Source: an uncultured Pelagibacteraceae bacterium (GTDB taxonomy: Bacteria > Pseudomonadota > Alphaproteobacteria > Pelagibacterales > Pelagibacteraceae). From it: a stretch of DNA of 64,000 nucleotides. This document shows positions 56,726 through 64,000 of the stretch, one piece after another. Where the stretch lies: NCBI GenBank assembly GCA_902613065.1, contig CACMFU010000006.1, forward strand, positions 1 through 64,000, given 5' to 3'. The notes under the pieces were generated by a model. That model ran no database searches and was not told where the DNA came from. It worked only from the letters and a program-made list of their open reading frames with translations. The position numbers and the translations under genes were made by a program. Position 1 is the first letter of the stretch; each line of letters begins with the position of its first letter.

Positions 56726-58099
56726 ATGAATAAAATAAAGCAAAATAAAATAACCTTTTCCCTAATCTTAATAGCTATTTTGATAACTTTTTCTTCATTA
56801 ACAATTTTATCTTTACCAGTTTTATTTAATTATAAAAGTAAAGTTGCAATAATAGAAAAAAATTTTTACAAAAATTTTAAGTTATATCTAAATTCAACAG
56901 GAAATGTTTCATATAAGCCATTTCCAAAGCCACACTTGTTGGTAGAAAATGCCTCACTTAATTTGTCAAATTCAAATAATAAAGAGAGTAAAAGTCAATT
57001 AAGTATATCTAATTTAAAAATATTTATCTCTCTTAGAGATGTTTTTTTAAGATCTTTTAATAATTTCATTTCTTTAGAAATTTCAAATTCAAATTTAGAA
57101 TTTAAATTATCTGAGTTAAAAGAAATAAGGAAACACTTATACAAAAGTATTAATAACCCAATTATATTTAATAATTGTAAAATATTTATAAAAAATAAAA
57201 ATGATGAAGTAATTATAATTTCTCCTATTAAAAAAATTAATTATAAAATTAATAATAAAACTAAAGTTAAAAGTTTTACTGTTGACGGAGAGATTTTTGG
57301 ATTAACTTTAAAATCTCATTGGAAAAGAAGTTATGAAAATCCAAAAATTAGTACTCATATTATTGATATATATAATCCAAATATTTTTATTAAAAACACC
57401 TTTAATTTTAGGAATTCAAAAAATTTTTTTGGTCAAACAGAAATAGAATATGCTCAAAATAAACTTAAATACAATATAATTTTTGAAAATAACACAATAA
57501 ATATTACTTCTCCAATAATTGATAAAACAAATTTTAATATAAATAGTATTATTAATCTTAGTCCATTTTATTTAAATGGTGAAATAACTATCAAAAATAA
57601 AAAAATAGAAAAAATAATTGATAACATTTTATTAAATCTATTCTTATATGATGAAAATTACTTAGGTAATTTTAACGGTGTTTTAAAAATTAAATTTGAA
57701 GATCTTAAAAACAAGTTAATAAAAAGTGGAGAAATAGATTTTAAAATTAAAGAAAAAAAAATAAAATCACAAAAAGCATACTTTAATTTAGATAAAATTG
57801 GTAAAATGAGTACAGAAATTAAATACACAATTGATCAGGGCGATACTAAATTTTTATCAAAAAATCATTTATATATTGAAAATCATATTGAATTTGCAAA
57901 AGTTTTTCAAGTTAGTTCAAAAAAAATTAAAAAAGTAAAAAATTTATATTTTGATTTAGAAAAAAATATTGGTGATAATAATTTTTTAATTTCCAATATT
58001 AAAGTCGATGATATTGAAAAAAAAGAATTACAAAATCAAATTTTTTATGTAAAAAATATTCAAAATCTAAGATCATATGTAAGACAAATTATCGACTAG
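56726..58099 (+). CDS. AsmA-like envelope protein
   Basis: 457 residues: N-terminal membrane anchor (about 9-33, TFSLILIAILITFSSLTILSLPVLF), followed by a repetitive beta-rich domain with the AsmA-like stretch VSYKPFPKPHLLVENASLNLSN (about 60-81) and alternating polar/hydrophobic strands rich in Asn, Lys and Ile. AsmA-like proteins form hydrophobic bridges for lipid transport across the periplasm. The family match is short and the rest is low-complexity, so medium confidence. The 3' end overlaps the convergent fumC by 4 bp. Confidence 0.65.
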   Translation: MNKIKQNKITFSLILIAILITFSSLTILSLPVLFNYKSKVAIIEKNFYKNFKLYLNSTGNVSYKPFPKPHLLVENASLNLSNSNNKESKSQLSISNLKIFISLRDVFLRSFNNFISLEISNSNLEFKLSELKEIRKHLYKSINNPIIFNNCKIFIKNKNDEVIIISPIKKINYKINNKTKVKSFTVDGEIFGLTLKSHWKRSYENPKISTHIIDIYNPNIFIKNTFNFRNSKNFFGQTEIEYAQNKLKYNIIFENNTINITSPIIDKTNFNINSIINLSPFYLNGEITIKNKKIEKIIDNILLNLFLYDENYLGNFNGVLKIKFEDLKNKLIKSGEIDFKIKEKKIKSQKAYFNLDKIGKMSTEIKYTIDQGDTKFLSKNHLYIENHIEFAKVFQVSSKKIKKVKNLYFDLEKNIGDNNFLISNIKVDDIEKKELQNQIFYVKNIQNLRSYVRQIID

Positions 58100-59484
58100 C
58101 TTGGACTAATCATTTTTAATGGATCAACAAGTAAATCATAATCTTTTTCTTTAATTAAACCTGATTTAATTGCTTCATCTTTAAGTTTTGAATTATTTTT
58201 TAGTGCATTTTTTGCAATTTTGGCAGCATTATCGTAACCAATTTTGGGAGCTAGGGCTGTGACCAGCATCAAAGAGTTTTCCAAGTGTTCTTTAATTTTT
58301 TTTTTGTTGGCTTTTATACCTTTAACACAATAGAGGCTAAAGTTTTTTACGCTATCACCTAAAATATCAATAGATTGTAATATGTTATAAGCAATCAAAG
58401 GTTTAAATACATTTAATTCAAAATGTCCATGACTACCTGCAACAGTTATACCTGTGTGGTTTCCAATAACTTTAGCACAAACCATTGTAACTGCCTCACA
58501 TTGTGTTGGATTAACTTTTCCAGGCATAATTGAAGATCCAGGCTCATTTTCTGGAAGCAAAAGCTCTCCATAGCCTGCACGTGGTCCTGAACCTAAAAAT
58601 CTTATATCGTTTGAAATCTTCATTAGAGCTACTGCACATGAATTTAAAGATCCAGAAAAATTTACTATTGCATCATGAGCTGCTAATTCAGAAAATTTAT
58701 TTGGAGCAGGTTTAAAATTTATTTTACAAAATTTTTTAATTTCCTTGATTATCTTTTTATCAAAATTCCTACTTGAATTTATGCCTGTTCCAACAGCAGT
58801 TCCACCCTGTGCCAAATAATAAATATCATTTAGACAGTAATTTATTCTTTCTATGCTTTTTTTAATTTGTTCGTGATACCCAGAAAACTCTTGACCCAGT
58901 GAAAGAGGCGTAGCATCTTGTAGATGTGTCCTACCAATTTTTACAATTTTTTTAAATTCTTTACTCTTTTTTGCTAATGAATTTTTTAATAATATTAAAC
59001 TTGGCAAAAGTTTATTTGTAGTCTCAATTGCAACTGATATATGCATTGCGGTTGGAAAAACATCATTAGTTGATTGTGATTTATTAACATGATCATTGGG
59101 GTGAACAGGTTTTTTTGATCCCTTTTTACCCTTCATAATCTCTATAGCTCTATTTGCAATTACTTCATTAACATTCATATTTGTTTGCGTACCAGAACCT
59201 GTCTGCCAAACTTTTAGTGGAAAATTTCCGTTCATTTTACCGCTTATAACTTCATTTGAAGCTTTAATTATTGCTCTTGAAATTTTTGATGAGATTAATT
59301 TATCTTTTTGGTGAACTATGGCAGCACTTCGCTTGATGATTGCAATAGATCTTATAATTGATTCTGGCACATATATTTTGCCGATATTAAAAAATTTTTT
59401 TGATCTTTGAGTAGATGCGCCCCAATATTTATCATTTGGTACACTAATACCACCAATACTATCAAACTCTTTTCTTGTTTTCAT
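58096..59484 (-). CDS. fumC: Fumarate hydratase, class II
   Basis: 462-residue homotetrameric TCA enzyme converting fumarate to malate. TQRSKKFFNIG, GSGTQTNMNVNEVIANRA, HPNDHVNKSQSTNDVFPTAMH, GRTHLQDATPLSLGQEFSG, GTAVGTGINS and the fumarase/lyase signature GSSIMPGKVNPTQ with AGSHGHFELNVFKP at the B-site loop. Class II because of the GSSxMPxKxN motif and lack of Fe-S cysteines. Divergent from the MazG-like gene across a 61-bp gap with a palindrome. Confidence 0.97.
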   Translation of the reverse strand: MKTRKEFDSIGGISVPNDKYWGASTQRSKKFFNIGKIYVPESIIRSIAIIKRSAAIVHQKDKLISSKISRAIIKASNEVISGKMNGNFPLKVWQTGSGTQTNMNVNEVIANRAIEIMKGKKGSKKPVHPNDHVNKSQSTNDVFPTAMHISVAIETTNKLLPSLILLKNSLAKKSKEFKKIVKIGRTHLQDATPLSLGQEFSGYHEQIKKSIERINYCLNDIYYLAQGGTAVGTGINSSRNFDKKIIKEIKKFCKINFKPAPNKFSELAAHDAIVNFSGSLNSCAVALMKISNDIRFLGSGPRAGYGELLLPENEPGSSIMPGKVNPTQCEAVTMVCAKVIGNHTGITVAGSHGHFELNVFKPLIAYNILQSIDILGDSVKNFSLYCVKGIKANKKKIKEHLENSLMLVTALAPKIGYDNAAKIAKNALKNNSKLKDEAIKSGLIKEKDYDLLVDPLKMISPS

Positions 59485-59508
59485 TTATTTGAATAAATAA
59501 TCAAATAA
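59485..59508. repeat. Inverted repeat between fumC and the MazG-like gene
   Basis: TTATTTGA, 8-bp spacer, TCAAATAA: perfect 8-bp arms beginning at the base after the fumC start. It overlaps the -35 of a possible rightward promoter, so it could be an operator. Chance is possible in AT-rich DNA. Confidence 0.4.
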
Positions 59509-59518
59509 TTTATATACT
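59489..59518 (+). promoter_or_regulatory. Possible promoter for the MazG-like gene
   Basis: TTGAAT at 59489-59494, 18-bp spacer, TATACT at 59513-59518, about 28 bp before the ATG at 59546, which has a clear AGGAG Shine-Dalgarno at 59537-59541. Pattern evidence only. Confidence 0.4.
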
Positions 59519-59545
59519 AGTTTTTATTAATCTTACAGGAGTAAA

Positions 59546-59917
59546 ATGACAAATTTTCAAAAAGTAAAAAATTTTATGGAGACTTTTGGGCAAGAGGTAA
59601 AATCATCAGCATCATTCAGCTCTCCTAAAATAAATAATCTAAGATATAATCTAATTAAAGAGGAACTAGATGAATTTAAACAAGCCTTAGATAACAATGA
59701 TCTCTTAGAGGTTGCAGATGCGTTAACTGATATATTATATGTTACTTACGGTGCTGGGCATGCATTTGGTATTAATTTAGATGCTTGTTTTGAAGAGGTC
59801 CAAAATTCTAATATGAGTAAGTTGGGAAGTGATGGAAAACCTATTTACAATGATCAGGGCAAAGTTATGAAAGGTCCAAACTATTTTAAACCAGATTTAT
59901 CTAAATTTATTAAGTAA
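59546..59917 (+). CDS. MazG-like / PRA-PH-fold nucleotide pyrophosphohydrolase
   Basis: 123 residues of the all-alpha NTP pyrophosphatase fold. The metal-binding helices show EELDEFKQAL and EVADALTDILYVTYGAGHAFGI, the ExxE...D pattern of HisE/MazG relatives, and the C-terminal end NMSKLGSDGKPIYNDQGKVMKGPNYFKPDL matches the phage- and bacterial 'phosphoribosyl-ATP pyrophosphohydrolase-like' proteins. Substrate not determined; probably non-canonical or excess NTPs. Overlaps the convergent ygfZ-like gene by 8 bp. Confidence 0.83.
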   Translation: MTNFQKVKNFMETFGQEVKSSASFSSPKINNLRYNLIKEELDEFKQALDNNDLLEVADALTDILYVTYGAGHAFGINLDACFEEVQNSNMSKLGSDGKPIYNDQGKVMKGPNYFKPDLSKFIK

Positions 59918-60800
59918 TTTGTAGCCAATAAGGTTTCTTGATTTTAACTTTAGCAGAACCACAATTAAAAGTTTTGTCAAAATCAAATTTTTCACTCTTA
60001 ACTTTGATAAGAGCATAGGGATAATCATCATTTATTAATACTTTTCCTATTTCATCTTTCTCGACTGAAAGAATGTCACTTTCTAAATTGCCCTCTATTA
60101 CTTCAATTGGTAGAAGACGTTTGTTTAATTTATCTTTTAACTTAATTCTTGCAGTATTTTCTTGTCCTACGTAACAGCCTTTTTTAAAATCTATTGCATT
60201 TAATTCATCAAAGTTACACTCAATGCCAAAAAGTTTATTTTGAAGTTTTTCAGTATTGATTTGCGGAATACCAATTTCATGACTCAATTTGTAATATTCA
60301 TTCTTATCTGCACTTTGCAGTCCAAGTTTTTTTAATGATAAATATAATTTTTCTAAATTAGTTACTATTCTTGCTCCGAGCTCTATATTTCTAGGATCTA
60401 AAAAAACACTATCCTTCCTAAATTTAATCGTACAACCAGCATTAGAATTAGAATTTTCCATGTCTAAAAATCTTTCTTTACTAATAACTGCAATTACAAA
60501 TTCATTGCTTAAATTCAAGATTTCTACTTTTGATCTAAGTTTGTATAAATTTAGTTGATTAAATAAATTATCGATATTTTTTTTCTCACAATCTAAAAAA
60601 TACCCAGACTTATGTTTTAATATATTGAAGTCATACAAATATTTTCCCTGTGGAGTAAGTAAAGCAGAGTAACATGAATTTTTTTCATCTACTTTATTGA
60701 TATTATTTGTAATTATATTCTGTAGAAATTCTTTACAGTCTTCTCCTGAAACATACAAAAGTCCTCTGTCCTCTAAAATATAAACATTATTTCTTTTCAT
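59910..60800 (-). CDS. ygfZ: YgfZ/IBA57-like folate-binding Fe-S protein factor
   Basis: 296 residues of the GcvT-like fold: EDRGLLYVSGEDCKEFLQNIITNNI at the start, CYSALLTPQGKYLYDF and the family signature FKKGCYVGQENTARIK (K-G-C-Y-x-G-Q-E, with the conserved cysteine). YgfZ and mitochondrial IBA57 use folate to help maturation or repair of 4Fe-4S enzymes. Divergent from pyrC across 43 bp; overlaps the MazG-like gene by 8 bp at the 3' end. Confidence 0.9.
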   Translation of the reverse strand: MKRNNVYILEDRGLLYVSGEDCKEFLQNIITNNINKVDEKNSCYSALLTPQGKYLYDFNILKHKSGYFLDCEKKNIDNLFNQLNLYKLRSKVEILNLSNEFVIAVISKERFLDMENSNSNAGCTIKFRKDSVFLDPRNIELGARIVTNLEKLYLSLKKLGLQSADKNEYYKLSHEIGIPQINTEKLQNKLFGIECNFDELNAIDFKKGCYVGQENTARIKLKDKLNKRLLPIEVIEGNLESDILSVEKDEIGKVLINDDYPYALIKVKSEKFDFDKTFNCGSAKVKIKKPYWLQIT

Positions 60801-60843
60801 GATTGATAGATATCAGAGAATAATATAGTAACGATTTCATAAA

Positions 60844-62154
60844 ATGTTAGATCTTATTATAAAAAATGGTGAGTGTTACATTGATGGAAAACTTAATAAA
60901 ACTAACATTGGTATTCAGAATGGAAAAATTTCAACAATTGGTGATTTAAGCGACGAACAAAGCAAAGAAATTATTGATGCAAGTAATTTACTAGTATTAC
61001 CTGGTTGCATGGATACTCAAGTTCATTTCCGTGAACCCGGATCAACTAATGCAGAGGACCTAAATACAGGAAGTAAAGCAGCAATTGCTGGTGGTATAAC
61101 AAGTGTATTTGAGATGCCAAATACAAATCCGCCCACTGCAAATATGAAAGAATTTAATAACAAGTTAAATCTTGCTAAAAATAGGATGTATTCAAACTAC
61201 GCATTTTACTTTGGAGCAACTCCAGACAATTCCTCAGATTTGGCAAAGCTTAAGGGTTTAGATGGTTGTTGTGGTGTAAAACTTTTTGCAGGTTCTTCGA
61301 CTGGAAATTTATTAGTCGATAAAGAAGAAGATATTGAAAAAGTTTTTCAGAATACTTCAAAAATAGTTGCGGTGCATTCTGAAGATGAAGAAATAATTAA
61401 TTTAAGAAAAAAATTAATTGAAAAAGGCAATGTTCATACTCACCCTGTATGGAGGAATGAAGAATGTGCAATGTCATCCACAAGAAGGATTGTCAGGATT
61501 GCAAAAAGACTTAATAAAAAAGCACATATATTGCATGTTACAACAAAAGAAGAGGTAGATTTCCTTTCTCAAAATAAAGGAAACATAACTTTTGAAATTA
61601 CTCCACAACATCTAACAATATATGCACCAGATTGTTATGACAAGCTTGGGACCTTTGCACAGATGAATCCTCCTTTGAGAGACAAGTCTCATTATGATAG
61701 ATTGTGGTACGCTATTCGAAATAACTATAATGATACTATCGGTTCAGACCATGCACCGCACTTAAAAGAAAACAAATTAAAAGAATATCCTCAATCACCA
61801 TCTGGTATGCCAGGTGTGCAAACATTATTACCCGTAATGCTAAATCATGTGAATGACAAAAAACTTACTTTAGATCAGCTAATCAAACTTCTTTGTGAAA
61901 ATCCAGTTTCAGTATTTGGTATTAAAAATAAGGGATTTATCAAAAAAGATTATGATGCAGACTTTACAATTATAGATATGAATAGAACAATTGAAATAAA
62001 AAACGAAAATATTCACAGTAAATGCGGATGGAGCCCGTTTGATGGTTATAAATTTAAAGGTTCACCTGTTTATACAATTATTAATGGGGATATTAAAATG
62101 AAAGAAGATGAAATTTTAGGAGATCCATCTGGGAAACCAATTCTTTTTGATTGA
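60844..62154 (+). CDS. pyrC: Dihydroorotase (class I, amidohydrolase)
   Basis: 436 residues of the amidohydrolase superfamily. Metal-binding HxH in DTQVHFREPGS (about 56-66), the lysine to be carbamylated in GVKLFAGSS, H in VAVHSEDEE, H in AHILHVTTKEE, catalytic D in IGSDHAPH and FEITPQHLT. It catalyses closure of carbamoyl aspartate to dihydroorotate, downstream of CarAB. Class I enzymes resemble dihydropyrimidinases and allantoinases, so the substrate is inferred, supported by DTQVHFREPG being typical of DHOase. Confidence 0.9.
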   Translation: MLDLIIKNGECYIDGKLNKTNIGIQNGKISTIGDLSDEQSKEIIDASNLLVLPGCMDTQVHFREPGSTNAEDLNTGSKAAIAGGITSVFEMPNTNPPTANMKEFNNKLNLAKNRMYSNYAFYFGATPDNSSDLAKLKGLDGCCGVKLFAGSSTGNLLVDKEEDIEKVFQNTSKIVAVHSEDEEIINLRKKLIEKGNVHTHPVWRNEECAMSSTRRIVRIAKRLNKKAHILHVTTKEEVDFLSQNKGNITFEITPQHLTIYAPDCYDKLGTFAQMNPPLRDKSHYDRLWYAIRNNYNDTIGSDHAPHLKENKLKEYPQSPSGMPGVQTLLPVMLNHVNDKKLTLDQLIKLLCENPVSVFGIKNKGFIKKDYDADFTIIDMNRTIEIKNENIHSKCGWSPFDGYKFKGSPVYTIINGDIKMKEDEILGDPSGKPILFD

Positions 62155-62155
62155 G

Positions 62156-62488
62156 TTATATAGTTTTAGTTGAATACATGTTTACAAGTGTTACTCCAAC
62201 AACAATTAGAAACATACCTAATATAGCTTGCCAACTTAAAGATTGTTTAAAAAATATATAGCCCAATATTGCAATAGTAAAAATACCAAGTCCACTCCAT
62301 GTTCCATAAACAATTGCAATTGGTAATTTATCAACAACAAACGTAAGTAAATAAAAAGCAGATAAATAAAATCCAGCCAAAAATACTGTTGGTGTTACTT
62401 TTGTGAAGTTTTGTGTGACAGGAAGAAGCATTGTTCCACAAACTTCACAGATAATTGCTCCTACTAAAAAAAGATATGTCTTAAGCAT
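62156..62488 (-). CDS. Small multidrug resistance (SMR) family transporter
   Basis: 110 residues, four predicted transmembrane helices. The conserved membrane glutamate E15 lies in GAIICEVCGTMLLP, followed by AIVYGTWSGLGIFTIAILGYIFFKQSLSW, the SMR signature (W in YGTWSG). Members act as dimers exporting cations, guanidinium or quaternary ammonium compounds driven by protons. Its start is one base from the stop of the acyl-CoA synthetase, so they may share a transcript. Substrate not predictable. Confidence 0.88.
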   Translation of the reverse strand: MLKTYLFLVGAIICEVCGTMLLPVTQNFTKVTPTVFLAGFYLSAFYLLTFVVDKLPIAIVYGTWSGLGIFTIAILGYIFFKQSLSWQAILGMFLIVVGVTLVNMYSTKTI

Positions 62489-64000
62489 TATTTTAAAATA
62501 TTGCTATTTATTAAGTTTTCTTTTATCTCATCAAGAATTACAGGATCATCAATTGTTGCAGGCATTTTATATTCTTCTTTGTCAGCAATTTTTCTAATTG
62601 TTCCTCTTAAAATTTTTCCAGATCTGGTTTTGGGTAATCTTTTAACAACAATTGCTATTTTAAAAGCTGCAACAGGTCCAACTTTATCTCTAACCATTTG
62701 TACACACTCTTTTGAAATAGTCTCATTATCCTTAGAAACTCCTGCTTTTAGAGCAATTAAACCAATTGGTAATTGTCCTTTCAGCTGATCTTTTATTCCA
62801 ATCACTGCACATTCAGCAACAGACTGATGTTCAGACAAAACTTCCTCTATTGCGCCAGTTGAAAGTCTATGGCCTGCAACATTTATTATGTCATCTGTTC
62901 TCGACATAATCCAAATATATCCGTCATTATCAATATGCCCTGCATCGTAAGTTTGGTAGTAGCCATTATAATTTGACATATAATTTTCTTTATATCTCTC
63001 ATCTGCATTCCACAAAGTTGGGAACGTACCTGGCGGTAATGGAAGTTTAACCACAATATCTCCCATCTCATTTGGTTTAGCTATTGTTTGATCAGGTTTA
63101 ATTATTTTTACATCATAACCCGGGACTGCCTTGCAAGCGGATCCATATTTTGTTTCTTGCATTTCTATTCCAGTACAATTTGAACTTATCGCCCAACTCG
63201 TTTCAGTTTGCCACCAATGGTCAATTACGGGAACATTAAGTAAATTCTCAGCCCATTTAATAGTATCAGGGTCTGCTCTTTCACCTGCTAAAAATAATGA
63301 CTCAAATGAACTTAAATCATATTTAGAAAAAAACTTACCTTCTGGATCTTCTTTTTTTATTGCTCTAAATGCAGTTGGCGCTGTGAATAAAGATTTAATT
63401 TTATATTCTGAGATTATTCTCCAAAATACTCCAGCATCAGGAGTACCAACAGGTTTGCCCTCAAATAAAAGAGTTGCACAACCTTTGAATAATGGAGCAT
63501 AGACAATATAGGAATGTCCTACTATCCAACCAATATCACTTGCTGACCACCATACATCATCTTGATTAATGTTATAAATATTTTTCATTGTCCATTTAAG
63601 AGCAACTATGTGACCACCAATATCTCGAACAATCCCCTTTGGAATACCAGTGGTTCCTGAAGTATAAAGGATGTAAGCGTAATCATTGGCACCCATCTCA
63701 ACGCAATCTTTATCATTTGCTCCAGATAGTGCTTCATCCCAACTTATTTCTAATGGTTTATTTAATTTTACCTCGTGTCCTTTTCTTTGAAATAATATTA
63801 CTTTTTCAACTTGGTGTTTTGTTAATTTTAAAGCCCCATCTACAAGTGGTCTATATTCAACTGTTCTTCCAGGCTCAAATCCACATGATGCTGTAATTAA
63901 AATTTTAGCTTTACTATCATCAATTCTGCTGGCTAATTCATTTGAGGCAAAACCACCGAATACAACAGAGTGAATTGCTCCAATTCTCCCACATGCAAGC
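62488..64000 (-). CDS. prpE: Propionyl-CoA (or acetyl-CoA) synthetase, partial
   Basis: AMP-forming acyl-CoA synthetase running off the right window edge. The frame is open to base 64000 (LACGRIGAIHSVVFGGFAS, then RIDDSKAKILITASCGFEPGRTV), giving about 503 C-terminal residues. P-loop YILYTSGTTGIPKGIV, ASDIGWIVGHSYIVYAPL, WWQTETSW, YYQTYDAGHIDNDGYIWIMSRTDDIINVAGHR and the acylation-regulated lysine in KTRSGKILRG. The block IVRDxGGHxVAL and SCGFEPGR fit PrpE slightly better than AcsA. The N-terminus is outside the window. Confidence 0.93.
   Translation of the reverse strand, partial: LACGRIGAIHSVVFGGFASNELASRIDDSKAKILITASCGFEPGRTVEYRPLVDGALKLTKHQVEKVILFQRKGHEVKLNKPLEISWDEALSGANDKDCVEMGANDYAYILYTSGTTGIPKGIVRDIGGHIVALKWTMKNIYNINQDDVWWSASDIGWIVGHSYIVYAPLFKGCATLLFEGKPVGTPDAGVFWRIISEYKIKSLFTAPTAFRAIKKEDPEGKFFSKYDLSSFESLFLAGERADPDTIKWAENLLNVPVIDHWWQTETSWAISSNCTGIEMQETKYGSACKAVPGYDVKIIKPDQTIAKPNEMGDIVVKLPLPPGTFPTLWNADERYKENYMSNYNGYYQTYDAGHIDNDGYIWIMSRTDDIINVAGHRLSTGAIEEVLSEHQSVAECAVIGIKDQLKGQLPIGLIALKAGVSKDNETISKECVQMVRDKVGPVAAFKIAIVVKRLPKTRSGKILRGTIRKIADKEEYKMPATIDDPVILDEIKENLINSNILK

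Noticed and set aside
62488..63696. Acyl-CoA synthetase as a short, 402-residue protein starting at 63696
   Set aside because: The frame is open with clear family sequence to the window edge, so the internal ATG is not the start; the gene is truncated by the window.
1..64000. CRISPR arrays, insertion sequences, prophage, toxin-antitoxin or defence islands
   Set aside because: No regular repeat-spacer pattern, transposase, integrase, phage gene or known defence domain was seen on either strand.

Overview
The window looks like a stretch of a streamlined, very AT-rich alphaproteobacterial chromosome, most probably from the SAR11 clade (Candidatus Pelagibacter and relatives). The basis is the extreme A+T and lysine/asparagine/isoleucine-rich proteins, almost no intergenic space, 1-20 bp overlaps between neighbours, and alphaproteobacterial gene order (lgt-midA-pgeF, uvrC-pgsA, rnpB next to mraZ, lpxC-bamD-ligA). 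No database search was possible, so the clade assignment is inference. I see no phage, insertion sequence, CRISPR array, toxin-antitoxin or defence system.

Layout. 1-3.3 kb: a leftward block lgt, midA, pgeF and the start of prs (cut by the window edge). 3.3-6.9 kb: ubiK-like gene, a MarR/response regulator/histidine kinase operon, and ilvE. 6.9-12.6 kb: leftward operon uvrB, pteridine-reductase-like SDR, folB, uvrC, pgsA (excision repair, pterin and phospholipid genes). 12.7-18.3 kb: aspartate aminotransferase, a leftward group trxB / epimerase / two small membrane proteins (one PsiE-like), and an ELM1-like plus 2OG-oxygenase pair. 18.3-26.9 kb: carB-carA (leftward), then yqeY, dnaG, rpoD (rightward). 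26.9-31.8 kb: tRNA-Val, a tRNA with anticodon CAT, three unknown or poorly known membrane/exported proteins, MlaC/MlaA lipid transport, a peptidoglycan amidase and RNase P RNA.

31.8-53 kb is the centrepiece: one long rightward division and cell-wall (dcw) cluster, mraZ, ftsZ, rsmH, ftsL, ftsI, a fused murE-murF, mraY, murD, ftsW, murG, murC, murB, ddl, ftsQ, ftsA, followed by lpxC, bamD and ligA. Two points stand out. ftsZ is not in its usual place between ftsA and lpxC but second, right after mraZ; and murE and murF are one 942-codon gene. A triple CCCA(T/A) repeat with a 10-bp period overlaps the -10 box of the promoter before mraZ, matching an MraZ autoregulatory site, so ftsZ would be directly under MraZ control.

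53-64 kb: pepP and uvrD (leftward), an AsmA-like protein, fumC, a MazG-like pyrophosphohydrolase, a YgfZ/IBA57-like protein, dihydroorotase, an SMR transporter and a propionyl-CoA/acetyl-CoA synthetase that runs off the right edge.

Other observations worth checking: a tRNA-Val with altered D- and T-loops, a DnaG primase that has lost three of four zinc ligands, an MlaA without a lipobox cysteine, convergent gene pairs with essentially no terminator space, and short AT-rich palindromes in several divergent gaps. No wholly new system was found; most of the window is core metabolism and cell division.
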